This document shows positions 15,501 to 24,054 of a DNA stretch of 64,000 bases, piece after piece; positions within the stretch are counted from its first letter, which is position 1; the number at the start of each line of letters is the position of its first letter. The notes under the pieces were generated by a model. It was given only the letters and a program-made list of their open reading frames with translations. It was not told the DNA's origin and searched no databases. The position numbers and the translations under genes were made by a program. The DNA lies in contig NZ_LT629696.1 of NCBI RefSeq assembly GCF_900100265.1, positions 3,100,001 through 3,164,000 on the forward strand, written 5' to 3'. Origin of the DNA: Leifsonia sp. 466MF (GTDB lineage: Bacteria > Actinomycetota > Actinomycetes > Actinomycetales > Microbacteriaceae).

Positions 15501-16613
15501 ATGCAGCACCGTCTCATCAAGGCCGGTCTCGCGTCCCTCACCGCCGTCGTCCTGACGTTCGGTGTCGCCGCGTGCAGTTCCGGCTCCCCCGCGGACTCCG
15601 CGTCGTCCGGCACCGCCATCTCGGCCAAGCGTTGCGAAGAGAACAAGGCGGCCGGCCCGATCACGTACCTGTCCGGCTACCAGTTCCAGTCCTCCGCCTC
15701 GATCCTGGAGTACGTCGCCGCCAGCAAGCTCGGGTACTTCTCGGACCTCTGCCTGAACGTGCAGCTGAAGCCGGGAACCGGCGACACCGCCCAGAACACC
15801 AAGCTGCTCGCGAGCGGGCAGGCGACGGTCTCCGCGATCGCTCAGCAGGACCTCATCCAGGCACGCGCCAACGGCATCGACATCGAGGGCATCTCGTCGT
15901 ACTCGAACGCCGGCCTCGACATCCTGATGACCAACCCCGACATCACCGACCTCACCCAGCTCGACGGAAAGGTCGTCGGCCACAAGGGCTACGTCCCGGC
16001 CTCCGTCGAGGCGATGATGGTGAAGGCCGGCGTCGACTGGAAGTCCCTCACCCTGGTCAAGGAGGGCTACGACCCGTCGGTGCTTCCGCGCAAGCAGGAC
16101 GGCCTCGCCGCGCTGACCGGATTCATCTCCAACGAGCCGAACCAGCTCAAGGCGGCCGGTGACAAGGTCACGGTCTGGCAGCCGGTCAAGTACGGCATCC
16201 CCAGCTCGCTCGGCGCCATGGCGGTCAACCCGGCCTTCGCGAAGGCCCACCCCACCGCGGTGCAGGACGTCCTCCGCGCCGCCCTGCACGCCTACGACTA
16301 CTGCAGCGCCAGCGACGCGAACACCGAGAAGTGCGTCGGCTTCGCGGCCGACCTGTCCGGTGGCGCCACGTACGACAAGAAGCTGAACGCCACGATCTGG
16401 AAGACAGAGACCCAGGTGGTGGCCGACAACCCGACCCCCGGCCAGCCGCTCGGCGGGATGGACCCGGCCAACGTGACGAAGCTCGTCGACATGCTGCACC
16501 AGTTCGAGATCGTCCCGGACAGCGTGACCGGCGACGAGGCGGCGAAGTGGTTCGACAACTCCTACATCGAAGCCATCTACAAGGGCGACACCCTGATCTG
16601 GCCCGCCCCGTAA
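15501..16613 (+). CDS. NMT1/THI5-like substrate-binding lipoprotein
   Basis: A 370-residue lipoprotein with signal peptide and lipobox (FGVAACSSG) and cysteine acylation at about residue 25. The mature part follows the SsuA/THI5 pattern (ILEYVAASKLGYFSDLCLNV, LASGQATVSAIAQQDLIQAR, LTQLDGKVVGHKGY). Several cysteines in the mature domain (CEENK, YDYCSASDANTEKC) may form a disulphide. It lies 113 bases after the permease, with a strong AAGGAG before its ATG, which allows the higher expression usual for binding proteins. It would bind the substrate outside the cell and deliver it to the permease. The same family includes predicted riboflavin binder RibY. Confidence 0.9.
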   Translation: MQHRLIKAGLASLTAVVLTFGVAACSSGSPADSASSGTAISAKRCEENKAAGPITYLSGYQFQSSASILEYVAASKLGYFSDLCLNVQLKPGTGDTAQNTKLLASGQATVSAIAQQDLIQARANGIDIEGISSYSNAGLDILMTNPDITDLTQLDGKVVGHKGYVPASVEAMMVKAGVDWKSLTLVKEGYDPSVLPRKQDGLAALTGFISNEPNQLKAAGDKVTVWQPVKYGIPSSLGAMAVNPAFAKAHPTAVQDVLRAALHAYDYCSASDANTEKCVGFAADLSGGATYDKKLNATIWKTETQVVADNPTPGQPLGGMDPANVTKLVDMLHQFEIVPDSVTGDEAAKWFDNSYIEAIYKGDTLIWPAP

Positions 16614-16644
16614 CCACACCACCGAGCGCAGCGAAAGGCGAGCA

Positions 16645-17709
16645 ATGCCCGCGAAAGACTATGGGATCTTCCTCCCGATCGGGAACGGCGGCTGGATGCT
16701 GTCCATCACCGCCCCCCATCCCGAAGCCACGTACGCCTGGAACAAGCGTGCCGCCCTGCACGCCGAGGAGATCGGTCTCGACTTCATCATGTCGATGGCG
16801 AAGTGGCGCGGCTTCGGCGGCACGACGGACCACTGGGGCCGTTCGCTGGAGTCGATGACCATGATGTCGGCGCTCGCCGAGGCCACCGAACGGGTCAAGA
16901 TCTGGGCCACCATGCACGCCAACGTGCACAACCCGGCGATCGCCGCGAAGATGTACGCCACGCTGCAGGACGTGTCCGGAGGCCGGGCGGGCATGAACAT
17001 CGTCAACGGCGCCTACGCCGGCGAGTTCGAGCAGTTCGGCATCTGGGACCCCACCCTCAGCCACGCCGACCGCTACGCGATGACCGAGCTCTGGACGGAG
17101 GCCGTCACCCGGCTCTGGTCGGAGGGCTCCGTCACCATGCACACCCCGTACTTCGACCTGGTCGACTGCGAGTCGCGCCCGCACCCGTCCTCGACGCCGA
17201 CCATCATCAGCGCGGGGAAGTCGGAGGCCGCACGCGCCTTCCAGGCGCGGTTCGCCGACGGGGCCTTCCTCGCCGGCGACAGCCTGGAGGAGATGAAGGA
17301 GCTCTCCGCCGACGTCCACGCCAGGGCCGAGGCGAACGGCCGCACCTGCAAGACGTACTCCATGCTCACCGTGGTCCAGGATGAGACCGACGCGCTCGCC
17401 GAGGCCAAGGTGAAGGAGTGGGGCGCCGGCGTCGACCGGGAGGCTCTGGCGAACATGCGGGCGTCGTGGGGCGTCCCGGAGGACCAGGCTCGCGCGTGGG
17501 CATCGGGAGCCGTCGGCGAGGCGGCGTTCCAGACGGCGTACGTGGCGGGGTCCGCGGAGACCGTCACCGAGCACATCCAGTACATCGTGGGCGAGGCGGA
17601 TCTGGACGGCCTCATGCTGATCTTCCCCGAGTACGACCAGGACATGGTCCTGTTCGGCGAGACGGTCCTCCCGGCGCTGCGCGCCCACGACGCGGGTGGC
17701 GACCGGTGA
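16645..17709 (+). CDS. RutA-like FMN-dependent pyrimidine-type monooxygenase
   Basis: A 354-residue luciferase-like flavin monooxygenase that aligns by eye with E. coli RutA along its length: IFLPIGNGGW, FIMSMAKWRGFGG, ESMTMMSALAEATERVKIWAT, SGGRAGMNIVNG and EQFGIW. RutA uses reduced FMN and O2 to open the uracil ring between N3 and C4. Here the other rut genes (rutC, rutD, rutE, rutG) are absent, so the substrate may be another compound with a uracil-like ring, such as an alloxazine. GTGA overlap couples it to the RutB-like gene. Reduced FMN could come from the two reductases in the operon. Confidence 0.85.
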   Translation: MPAKDYGIFLPIGNGGWMLSITAPHPEATYAWNKRAALHAEEIGLDFIMSMAKWRGFGGTTDHWGRSLESMTMMSALAEATERVKIWATMHANVHNPAIAAKMYATLQDVSGGRAGMNIVNGAYAGEFEQFGIWDPTLSHADRYAMTELWTEAVTRLWSEGSVTMHTPYFDLVDCESRPHPSSTPTIISAGKSEAARAFQARFADGAFLAGDSLEEMKELSADVHARAEANGRTCKTYSMLTVVQDETDALAEAKVKEWGAGVDREALANMRASWGVPEDQARAWASGAVGEAAFQTAYVAGSAETVTEHIQYIVGEADLDGLMLIFPEYDQDMVLFGETVLPALRAHDAGGDR

Positions 17710-18365
17710 GCGCCCTCCGCGAGGCGCAGTTCGCGCAGCTGACGCGGCCCGGGAGCGCACCCGCTCTCGTCGTCGTCGACGTCCAGCGCGACTTCGGCGA
17801 CCCGGCCGCGCTGGGCGCCTACGGTCTGAGCGAGGAGGTCGTCGCCGAGCTCGACGCGACCGTGACCCGCATCGGCGCCCTGGTGGACGCCGCCCGGGAG
17901 CTGGGCGTGCCGGTGGTCTGGGTGGAGCTCGGCAGCGACCCGTCCCGTCCCTGGCGCTCGAGCAACTGGCTGCGCGAGGGCGACTACGACGCCCCGATGG
18001 GCGAGTCGGAGCCGTGCATCGTCGGCACGCCCGGCGCGGAGTGGTACCGGATGCAGCCGGCAGACGGCGAGCTCCGCGTCGTGAAGCGCGGGTACAGCGG
18101 CTTCCTCGGGACCGACCTCGACCAGCGGATGCGCACCGCCGGCTACGACTGGCTCACCATCGTCGGCCTCACCAGCGAGTGCTGCGTCGACGCGACGGCC
18201 CAGGATGCGATGCAGCTCGACTGGCCGGTCGTCGTGCCCCGGGACGCGACCGCCGCATACGACCTCGCCGTGAACGAGGCGGCGCTCGTCCAGCTGGAGC
18301 TCAACGTCGCCGTGCTCTCGGACACCGACGAGGTCGTGTCCCTCTGGAAGCAGGTGACCGCGTGA
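17706..18365 (+). CDS. RutB-like isochorismatase-family amidohydrolase
   Basis: A 219-residue cysteine hydrolase. The catalytic triad of the family is present: D25 in VVVDVQRDF, a lysine in VVKRGYSGF, and a cysteine in GLTSECCVDATA. The YSGF after the lysine is shared with RutB, which hydrolyses the ureido product of RutA. The GTG start overlaps the RutA-like stop, and its own stop overlaps the next GTG, so the three oxygenase/hydrolase genes are translationally coupled. It is predicted to hydrolyse the ring-opened product made by its neighbour. The substrate is inferred. Confidence 0.85.
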   Translation: MSALREAQFAQLTRPGSAPALVVVDVQRDFGDPAALGAYGLSEEVVAELDATVTRIGALVDAARELGVPVVWVELGSDPSRPWRSSNWLREGDYDAPMGESEPCIVGTPGAEWYRMQPADGELRVVKRGYSGFLGTDLDQRMRTAGYDWLTIVGLTSECCVDATAQDAMQLDWPVVVPRDATAAYDLAVNEAALVQLELNVAVLSDTDEVVSLWKQVTA

Positions 18366-19696
18366 GCGGCATGCACATCGCCTACGATCTGTCGTTCACG
18401 CACACCGAGGGCCGCTGGGCTCAGCCCGGGTCGTGGGTCGGGCGGCAGTTCCCCGACGTGCGCATGTACCTGGAGGTGGCTCGCACCGCCGAGCGCGCCG
18501 GAGTGGACATGCTGTTCTTCGGCGACGGCTCCGGCATCCCGAGCACCTGGCGGGGAAGCATCGACCCTGCGGTGGAGTGGGGCATCCAGTGGCCGCGTCA
18601 GGACATGTCGCCGATCATCGCCGCGATGTCGACCGTCACGGAGAGCATCGGCTTCGGGCTCACCTACTCCTCCACGTTCATGCACCCCTTCTACGTCGCT
18701 CGGCTGCTCAACTCGCTCGACCACGTGACCGGGGGCCGGATCGCCTTCAACGTCGTCGCCTCCAGTCGGGGGGCCGACGCCGCGAACTACGGCTACGCGC
18801 AGCTGATCGACCACGACCTGCGCTACGAGCGGATGGAGGAGTTCATCCAGGTCTGCCGGGCGCTGTGGGACTCGGTGGCCCCCGACGCGATCGTCCGCGA
18901 CGCGGCGACGGGGCGGTTCGCCGACCCGTCGAAGGTGCGCCCGATCGACCACGACGGGCGGTTCTTCACCGTCAAGGGTCCGCTCGCCTCCGTGCCGAGC
19001 CCGCAGGTGCATCCCGTGATCGTGCAGGCCGGCAACTCGCCGCGCGGAATCGCGGGTTCTGCGGCGTTCGCGGATCTCGTCTTCGGCTTCGGCGGAAGCC
19101 TCGCCGGTCAGCAGCGCCACCGGCGCCTGCTCGACGAGGCGCTCACCGCCGAGGGGCGCGATGCGGAGCACGTGGGCATCCTGTGGGCGACGCAGGCGAT
19201 CGTGGGCCGCACGGCAGCGGAGGCGTCTGCGCGGCGGGATGCGGTGCTCGACTTCTGGACGGACGAGGCCGTCGGCACCATGCTGTCGCACAACGCCGGG
19301 TACGACTTCTCCACGCTGCCCGCATCGTTCCGGCTGGGCGAGCTCCGGGATGAGATCGTCGCGGCCCAGGCGAGCCCGGCCGGTTTCGTCGGCGCGCTCG
19401 TCGCGGAGTTCGGCGAGGACCACACCATCAGCAGGGCCGAGTTCTTCGAGCACGGCTTCGAGGCGGCCAGTGGGCTCGACCACACCGTCGTCGGCGACGC
19501 CGCCACGGTCGCCGACGCCCTGGAGGAGAACTTCGCCCAGACCGGCTCGCGCGGCGGGTACATGCTGTCGAGCCCTCTCTCGATGCCGTCGGGGCTCGCC
19601 GACCTGAGCGAGCTGCTCGTCCCGGAGCTCCGCCGGCGCGGCGCCCTCGCGCCGCGCTACCCCGGCTCGACCCTGCGCGAGAACCTGGCGGTCTGA
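18362..19696 (+). CDS. NtaA/SnaA/DszA-family FMN-dependent monooxygenase (candidate RcaE-like)
   Basis: A 444-residue luciferase-like enzyme of the nitrilotriacetate monooxygenase A group. The fold shows [53 protein letters not shown], and the family core [20 protein letters not shown] then [22 protein letters not shown]. The region [26 protein letters not shown] is also typical. Members use reduced FMN supplied by a separate reductase. They include DszA, NtaA, SnaA and the riboflavin lyase RcaE, which splits riboflavin into lumichrome and ribose. The nearby riboflavin kinase fusion and flavin reductases make an RcaE-like role attractive. Organosulfur or aminopolycarboxylate oxidation cannot be excluded. 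The GTG start overlaps the previous stop; ATG at 18371 is an alternative. Confidence 0.85.
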   Translation: MSGMHIAYDLSFTHTEGRWAQPGSWVGRQFPDVRMYLEVARTAERAGVDMLFFGDGSGIPSTWRGSIDPAVEWGIQWPRQDMSPIIAAMSTVTESIGFGLTYSSTFMHPFYVARLLNSLDHVTGGRIAFNVVASSRGADAANYGYAQLIDHDLRYERMEEFIQVCRALWDSVAPDAIVRDAATGRFADPSKVRPIDHDGRFFTVKGPLASVPSPQVHPVIVQAGNSPRGIAGSAAFADLVFGFGGSLAGQQRHRRLLDEALTAEGRDAEHVGILWATQAIVGRTAAEASARRDAVLDFWTDEAVGTMLSHNAGYDFSTLPASFRLGELRDEIVAAQASPAGFVGALVAEFGEDHTISRAEFFEHGFEAASGLDHTVVGDAATVADALEENFAQTGSRGGYMLSSPLSMPSGLADLSELLVPELRRRGALAPRYPGSTLRENLAV

Positions 19697-19697
19697 G

Positions 19698-21482
19698 ATG
19701 GATGGCGCTGTGCGGCGTACGACGCGGGACTGGCTCGCCCTGAGCAGCCTGTGTCTCGGCTTCTTCATGCTGCTGCTGGACAGCACCATCACCTCGGTCG
19801 CGCTGCCGGCCCTGATCGCGGGGCTCGGAACGACATCGACCCTCGCGATCTGGGTCAACAGCGGGTACCTGGTCGCTTACGCGGTCCCCCTGCTGATCGC
19901 CGGGAGGCTGGGCGACCGGTTCGGCCGGCGCCGGGTCTACCTGATCGGGCTCGCCGCGTTCACGATCGGGTCCGTCCTGTGCGCGGTCTCGCAGGACATC
20001 GGCTCGCTCATCGGCTGGCGCGTCGCCCAGGGCGTCGGAGCCGCCCTGATGACGCCGCAGTGCCTCACGATCATCCGGACGCTGTTCGCTCCGCCGCGAC
20101 TCGCGATCGCGCTGGGGATCTGGGGTGCTGTCGGCGGAGCCGCCACGGTCGCCGGTCCCATCCTGGGAGGCCTTCTCGTCGGCGCGGCGGGCTGGCCGTC
20201 GATCTTCGCGGTCAACCTGCCCATCGGCGTGATCACGGCGGTCGCCGTGCTGCTGTGGGTGCCGGCGTCCGAGCGCCTGCCCGCGCGCATCCCGCTCTGG
20301 GCGATGGCGGGCAACGCCCTCGGGGTCGCCGCGCTCGTCATCGGCATCCAGGGAACCGACGCGGCCTCCTCCTCCGTGGCCAATATCCCTCGGTGGCTCC
20401 TGGTGGTGGTGGGCGCCGCGCTCGTCACGAGCGTGGTGTGGCTGCAGCGCCGGTCCGCCGACCGCGCGCTGCTGCCGGTGTCGCTGTTCCGCAGCCATGG
20501 CTTCGTCACCGCCTCCTGGGGCGCGGCGGCGGCCGCGTTCTGCGTCGGCTCCGCGCCCATCCCGCTGATGCTGGCGCTGCAGGAGGATCGGGGGCTGGAT
20601 GTGGTGACGGCCTCGATCGTCCTGGTCCCGATGGGCGTCGTCTGCCTCCTTGCCGCTCCGGTGTCCGCCCGGCTGAACAACAGCGTCGGGCTGCGGGTGG
20701 TCGCGGTGATCGGCGGCATCGCGCTCGTACTCTCGATCGGCGGCACGGCGGCGCTCGTGTGGGCGGAAGCACCGATCTGGGCGATCGCCGGGGTGTTCGC
20801 TCTGTTCGGGATCGCGAACTCGTTCCTGTGGTCGCCGTTCTCCATCGCCACGGTCACTTCGGTCGAGCGGTCGTCGATCGGAGCGGCCTCCGGCGCTTTC
20901 AACTCCGTGAAGCAGCTGGGCGCCGTGCTCGGGAGCGCCGCGACGGCGGTCGTGCTGGCGTGGACGGGCAACGCCGTCGCGCTGGCGGTGCTCGCGCTCG
21001 TGGGCGTGCTGAGCATCGTCGCCGCCTCCCTCCTCCGCGTCACCTCGACGGACGCCGGTGACGCGAGCGACCGGGACCTCGGCGGCATCCTCGTCGGCAC
21101 CGTCGTGGGGGGCGCAGGCGCGGGACTCGGCCTGGGCTTCCCCACCGCGAACCTCGACCTGGAGGAGCGCGCCGGCCTGCCGGCCGACGGCGTCTACATC
21201 GGCGGGTTCCGCGCCGAGTCATGGAGCGAGCCGATGCCTGCGCTGATCTCGATCGGGACGAACGACACCTTTCCCGGCCGGGCACACACGATCGAGGTCC
21301 ACGTGCTCGACTTCGCGGGCGACCTCTACGGACGCCGCGCCGAGGTGACGACGGACCGGCTCATCCGCACGCAGAGGGCCTTCGCGAGTCCCGAGGAACT
21401 GGTCGAGGCCATGCGGCAGGACGAGCGGGAGGCCCGCTCGCTGCTCCTCGCCCGGCAACCACACGAAAGGAAGGTCTCCTGA
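19698..21482 (+). CDS. MFS transporter fused to a riboflavin kinase domain
   Basis: The 594-residue protein has two parts. Residues 1 to about 450 are a 14-helix DHA2-type major facilitator with [13 protein letters not shown], the loop motif [16 protein letters not shown] and [14 protein letters not shown]. Residues about 458-590 match the riboflavin kinase domain of Rib[12 protein letters not shown] (PTAN at 482-485), GTNDTF at 520-525 (usual GTNPTF, so P to D), [15 protein letters not shown] with the catalytic-type glutamate E533, and [17 protein letters not shown] then RQDEREAR. The FAD synthetase half of RibF is absent. The kinase would face the cytoplasm, so the protein could import riboflavin and trap it as FMN. 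It sits between FMN-dependent oxygenases and two flavin reductases, and overlaps the next gene (ATGA). Confidence 0.88.
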   Translation: MDGAVRRTTRDWLALSSLCLGFFMLLLDSTITSVALPALIAGLGTTSTLAIWVNSGYLVAYAVPLLIAGRLGDRFGRRRVYLIGLAAFTIGSVLCAVSQDIGSLIGWRVAQGVGAALMTPQCLTIIRTLFAPPRLAIALGIWGAVGGAATVAGPILGGLLVGAAGWPSIFAVNLPIGVITAVAVLLWVPASERLPARIPLWAMAGNALGVAALVIGIQGTDAASSSVANIPRWLLVVVGAALVTSVVWLQRRSADRALLPVSLFRSHGFVTASWGAAAAAFCVGSAPIPLMLALQEDRGLDVVTASIVLVPMGVVCLLAAPVSARLNNSVGLRVVAVIGGIALVLSIGGTAALVWAEAPIWAIAGVFALFGIANSFLWSPFSIATVTSVERSSIGAASGAFNSVKQLGAVLGSAATAVVLAWTGNAVALAVLALVGVLSIVAASLLRVTSTDAGDASDRDLGGILVGTVVGGAGAGLGLGFPTANLDLEERAGLPADGVYIGGFRAESWSEPMPALISIGTNDTFPGRAHTIEVHVLDFAGDLYGRRAEVTTDRLIRTQRAFASPEELVEAMRQDEREARSLLLARQPHERKVS

Positions 21483-21985
21483 TGTTCACAGCCGCCGTCA
21501 TCGTGGGCAACCCCAAGCCGCAGTCGCGCACCCGCGACGCCGCCGAGCGTCTCGCGTCCGCCCTCGGGGCGACCGCGACGACGATCGAGGTGTCCGAGCT
21601 GGGCGCCGGTGTCCTCGGCTTCGGCGACCCTGTCGTCGCCGAAGCCGTGGCCCGGGTACAGGATGCGGACCTCGTGATCGCCGCATCCCCCACGTTCAAG
21701 GGCACCTACTCCGGGCTGCTCAAGCTCTTCCTCGACCAGTTCGCGACGGCCACCGGCCTCGCCGGTCAGGTCGGCATCCCGCTGATGCTGGGCGGGGGTC
21801 CGACGCACGCTCTCGCTCCCGAGCTGACGCTCAAGCCCGTGCTGGTCGAGCTCGGGGCGGTCTGTCCCGCCCAGGGCCTCTACCAACTGGACTCGCGCTA
21901 CGCCGAGGAGGGGGCACTCGACACCTGGGTGACCGCGTGGGCCCCTGCGATCCACGCTTCTCTGCGGGAGGACCGATCACGATGA
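21482..21985 (+). CDS. NAD(P)H-dependent FMN reductase (flavodoxin-like, SsuE/MsuE type)
   Basis: A 167-residue flavodoxin-fold reductase. The N-terminal phosphate-binding loop is VGNPKPQSRTRDAAE, and the middle motif is ASPTFKGTYSGLLKLFLDQF, the hallmark of the SsuE/NADPH-dependent FMN reductase family. Such enzymes release reduced FMN to two-component monooxygenases. The start overlaps the transporter-kinase stop, and the stop overlaps the next start, so it is produced in step with the kinase that makes FMN. It probably serves the two luciferase-like oxygenases of the operon. Confidence 0.9.
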   Translation: MFTAAVIVGNPKPQSRTRDAAERLASALGATATTIEVSELGAGVLGFGDPVVAEAVARVQDADLVIAASPTFKGTYSGLLKLFLDQFATATGLAGQVGIPLMLGGGPTHALAPELTLKPVLVELGAVCPAQGLYQLDSRYAEEGALDTWVTAWAPAIHASLREDRSR

Positions 21986-22482
21986 CGATGACCTACGACT
22001 TCACCTCCGACCCGGAGGAGATGAGAGCGGCCTTCGCCGGGTTCCCGTCCGGAGTCGCCGCGCTGGCCGCGACCATCGGCGGCGAGCCGGTCGTGATGAT
22101 CGCCTCCTCCTTCTCGGTCGGCGTCTCCTACGATCCGCCGATGGTGTCCTTCGCAGCGCAGCGGAGCTCGACGACCTGGCCGGAACTGGCGAGCGCCCCT
22201 GTGATCGGAGTGTCCATCCTCGGCGAAGACCACGCGGGCAAGACCAGTCAGCTCGCCTCGCGAGACAAGCAGAACCGGCTGCGCGGTGTCCGCAAAGCCG
22301 AGCTTCCGTCCGGCGCGGTGTTCCTCGAAGGATCGCCCACCTGGCTGGAGTGCGTCGTCGAGCACCGCTATCCCGCGGGCGATCACGACATCATCGTGCT
22401 GCGCGTGCTCGCGATGATGAGCGACGAGCTCCCGGCGCCGATCGTCTGGCATCAGCGCAAGGTGAAGATATTGCTCGAGTGA
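21982..22482 (+). CDS. Flavin reductase domain protein (RutF/HpaC-like)
   Basis: A 166-residue split-barrel flavin reductase. FPSGVAALAATIGGEPVVMI opens the family domain, followed by ASSFSVGVSYDPPMVSFAAQ and a C-terminal DHDIIVLRVLAMM. Enzymes of this family, including RutF and RcaB-type riboflavin reductases, reduce free flavin with NAD(P)H. The start (ATG at 21982) overlaps the previous stop by four bases. Having two unrelated flavin reductases in one operon is unusual; one may feed reduced FMN to oxygenases while the other may act on the flavin substrate itself. This is the last tightly coupled gene of the operon. Confidence 0.9.
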   Translation: MTMTYDFTSDPEEMRAAFAGFPSGVAALAATIGGEPVVMIASSFSVGVSYDPPMVSFAAQRSSTTWPELASAPVIGVSILGEDHAGKTSQLASRDKQNRLRGVRKAELPSGAVFLEGSPTWLECVVEHRYPAGDHDIIVLRVLAMMSDELPAPIVWHQRKVKILLE

Positions 22483-22551
22483 TCGCACGTGGACGCTGTC
22501 GAAATGGAGGAGAGTCGTTCGTTGCAGGGGTGAGAGAGAGGAAATCACACC

Positions 22552-23148
22552 ATGAAGCTCACGATCAGTCTCCAGGTCACCCTCGACGGCGTCGCCCAGG
22601 CGAACGGCGGAAACAACGAGGAGATGGACCCCGGATTCACCCGCGGCGGCTGGGCGCTTCCGCTGAACGACGGCGAGGCCGTGCAGTACATCCTCGACAC
22701 CTGGCGGCGTCCCGACGCCTTCCTGCTCGGGCGGAAGACCTACGGGCTGTTCGAGACCTACTGGGGCGCCCGCAGCGACGACGACGGTTTCGGTGAGGCG
22801 ATCAGCTCCCGGCCGAAGTACGTGGTCTCCAGCACCCTGACCGCGCCGACCTGGCAGGGCACGACCGTCATCTCCGGGGATGTCGCGGCCCGGGTCCGCG
22901 AGCTGAAGGCCCACGCGGATGGCGAACTGCTGGTGGTGGGAAGCGCGGCGCTCGCACGATGGCTGCTGGAGAACGAGCTGGTCGACGAGCTGAACCTCGT
23001 CCAGTTCCCGGTGATCGTCGGCGAGGGCGAGCGCTGGTTGCCCGAACGGGGACTCGACTTCGCCCTCGACCTCACCGACACGCGCGTGTTCCCCACGGGC
23101 ATCGTCGCCCTCACGTACCGCGTCGGCGGCCGGCCCGAGTACGCCTGA
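22552..23148 (+). CDS. RibD C-terminal/DHFR-fold reductase family protein
   Basis: A 198-residue protein of the RibD_C/dihydrofolate-reductase-like family: MKLTISLQVTLDGVAQANGG, LDTWRRPDAFLLGRKTYGLF, KYVVSSTL, and the nucleotide-binding ELLVVGSAALARWLLENELV then DELNLVQFPVIVGEGERW. Paralogues of this YyaP/YwjB type are common in actinobacteria and mostly uncharacterised. RibD_C itself reduces a riboflavin precursor. It follows the flavin reductase by 69 bases with its own strong AGAGAGAGGAAA leader, so it may be part of the operon or a separate unit. A link to the flavin operon is suggestive but not proven. Confidence 0.85.
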   Translation: MKLTISLQVTLDGVAQANGGNNEEMDPGFTRGGWALPLNDGEAVQYILDTWRRPDAFLLGRKTYGLFETYWGARSDDDGFGEAISSRPKYVVSSTLTAPTWQGTTVISGDVAARVRELKAHADGELLVVGSAALARWLLENELVDELNLVQFPVIVGEGERWLPERGLDFALDLTDTRVFPTGIVALTYRVGGRPEYA

Positions 23149-23167
23149 CCGGCAGCGGCCGGGGCTG

Positions 23168-23986
23168 TCAGGACGACGGCATCGTCCGCCGGTCGCGCTT
23201 CTTCGTGACCGGCGGCTTGTTGGGCCAGGACCAGCGGTACGGACTGTTCTCGAGCGCTCCCGGCATGACCGTGGGGAACACCGACCGGCGCTGCCAGATC
23301 ATCCACAGCAGGATGCCCGCGAGGGCCGCGCTGACGACGCCGCACACGACGAGACCGACGCCGGTCGCGGGCCACAGCACCCATCCGACCGTGAAGACGT
23401 AGAGGGCTCCCCACACCGATCCGATGCTGAACATCGGGCCGTTGATGACCCACCCGTTGAACTGCACGATCATCACGAACTTGGTCCAGCGGGTGAGGCG
23501 CATCGGAAGCAGGGAGAGCGAAACCCCCGTCACGGCGGTGGTCGCGGGTCCGACGGCCTCACCGCCGGCCGCGCGGATGCTGGCCGAGAGCCGCTCGTGC
23601 CGGAACGACGGCCGCAGGCTCCGGGCGAACAGGGTGAGGGCGGCCAGCATGTTCCCGAGCGACGCCAGGATCAGGAGGTACCCGACGCAGCCCAGGACCG
23701 CCATGACGAGCGGGATCACGATGAACGCCATCCACGTGTCGGAGCGATGGAAGGCGGGCGAGGCCCCCAGCCCCGCGTCGCCGACCGTGCCCGACAGCGC
23801 AGCAGGCAGGGCGACGACGGCGGTGGCGACGCACACGAGGAACAGCACCACCCAGACGACGGATACCAGCAGATAACCGAACGGGCGGAGCAGCACCGCC
23901 GCGACGCGCGGCTCGATGTCGCGGCCGAGCATGATCGGACTCGTCAACGGGTCGATCGATCTCCTGACCGTCGCGCTTCTCGCCAT
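23168..23986 (-). CDS. Multi-spanning membrane protein of unknown function
   Basis: A 272-residue protein with about five hydrophobic helices (for example YLLVSVVWVVLFLVCVATA, FIVIPLVMAVLGCVGYLLIL, WPATGVGLVVCGVVSAALAG). The cytoplasmic tail is basic (RWSWPNKPPVTKKRDRRTMP). No transporter signature or catalytic motif is visible. It is transcribed towards the flavin operon from the opposite strand. The gene ends 20 bases from the RibD-C-like stop, and I found no clear hairpin between them. Function unknown. Confidence 0.7.
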   Translation of the reverse strand: MARSATVRRSIDPLTSPIMLGRDIEPRVAAVLLRPFGYLLVSVVWVVLFLVCVATAVVALPAALSGTVGDAGLGASPAFHRSDTWMAFIVIPLVMAVLGCVGYLLILASLGNMLAALTLFARSLRPSFRHERLSASIRAAGGEAVGPATTAVTGVSLSLLPMRLTRWTKFVMIVQFNGWVINGPMFSIGSVWGALYVFTVGWVLWPATGVGLVVCGVVSAALAGILLWMIWQRRSVFPTVMPGALENSPYRWSWPNKPPVTKKRDRRTMPSS

Positions 23987-24054
23987 CCTCGCCTCCCCCT
24001 CAGCCAGTCGAGCGAGAGCACGCTATCACGGCGCGTCAGCCGGATACGCGCTGC

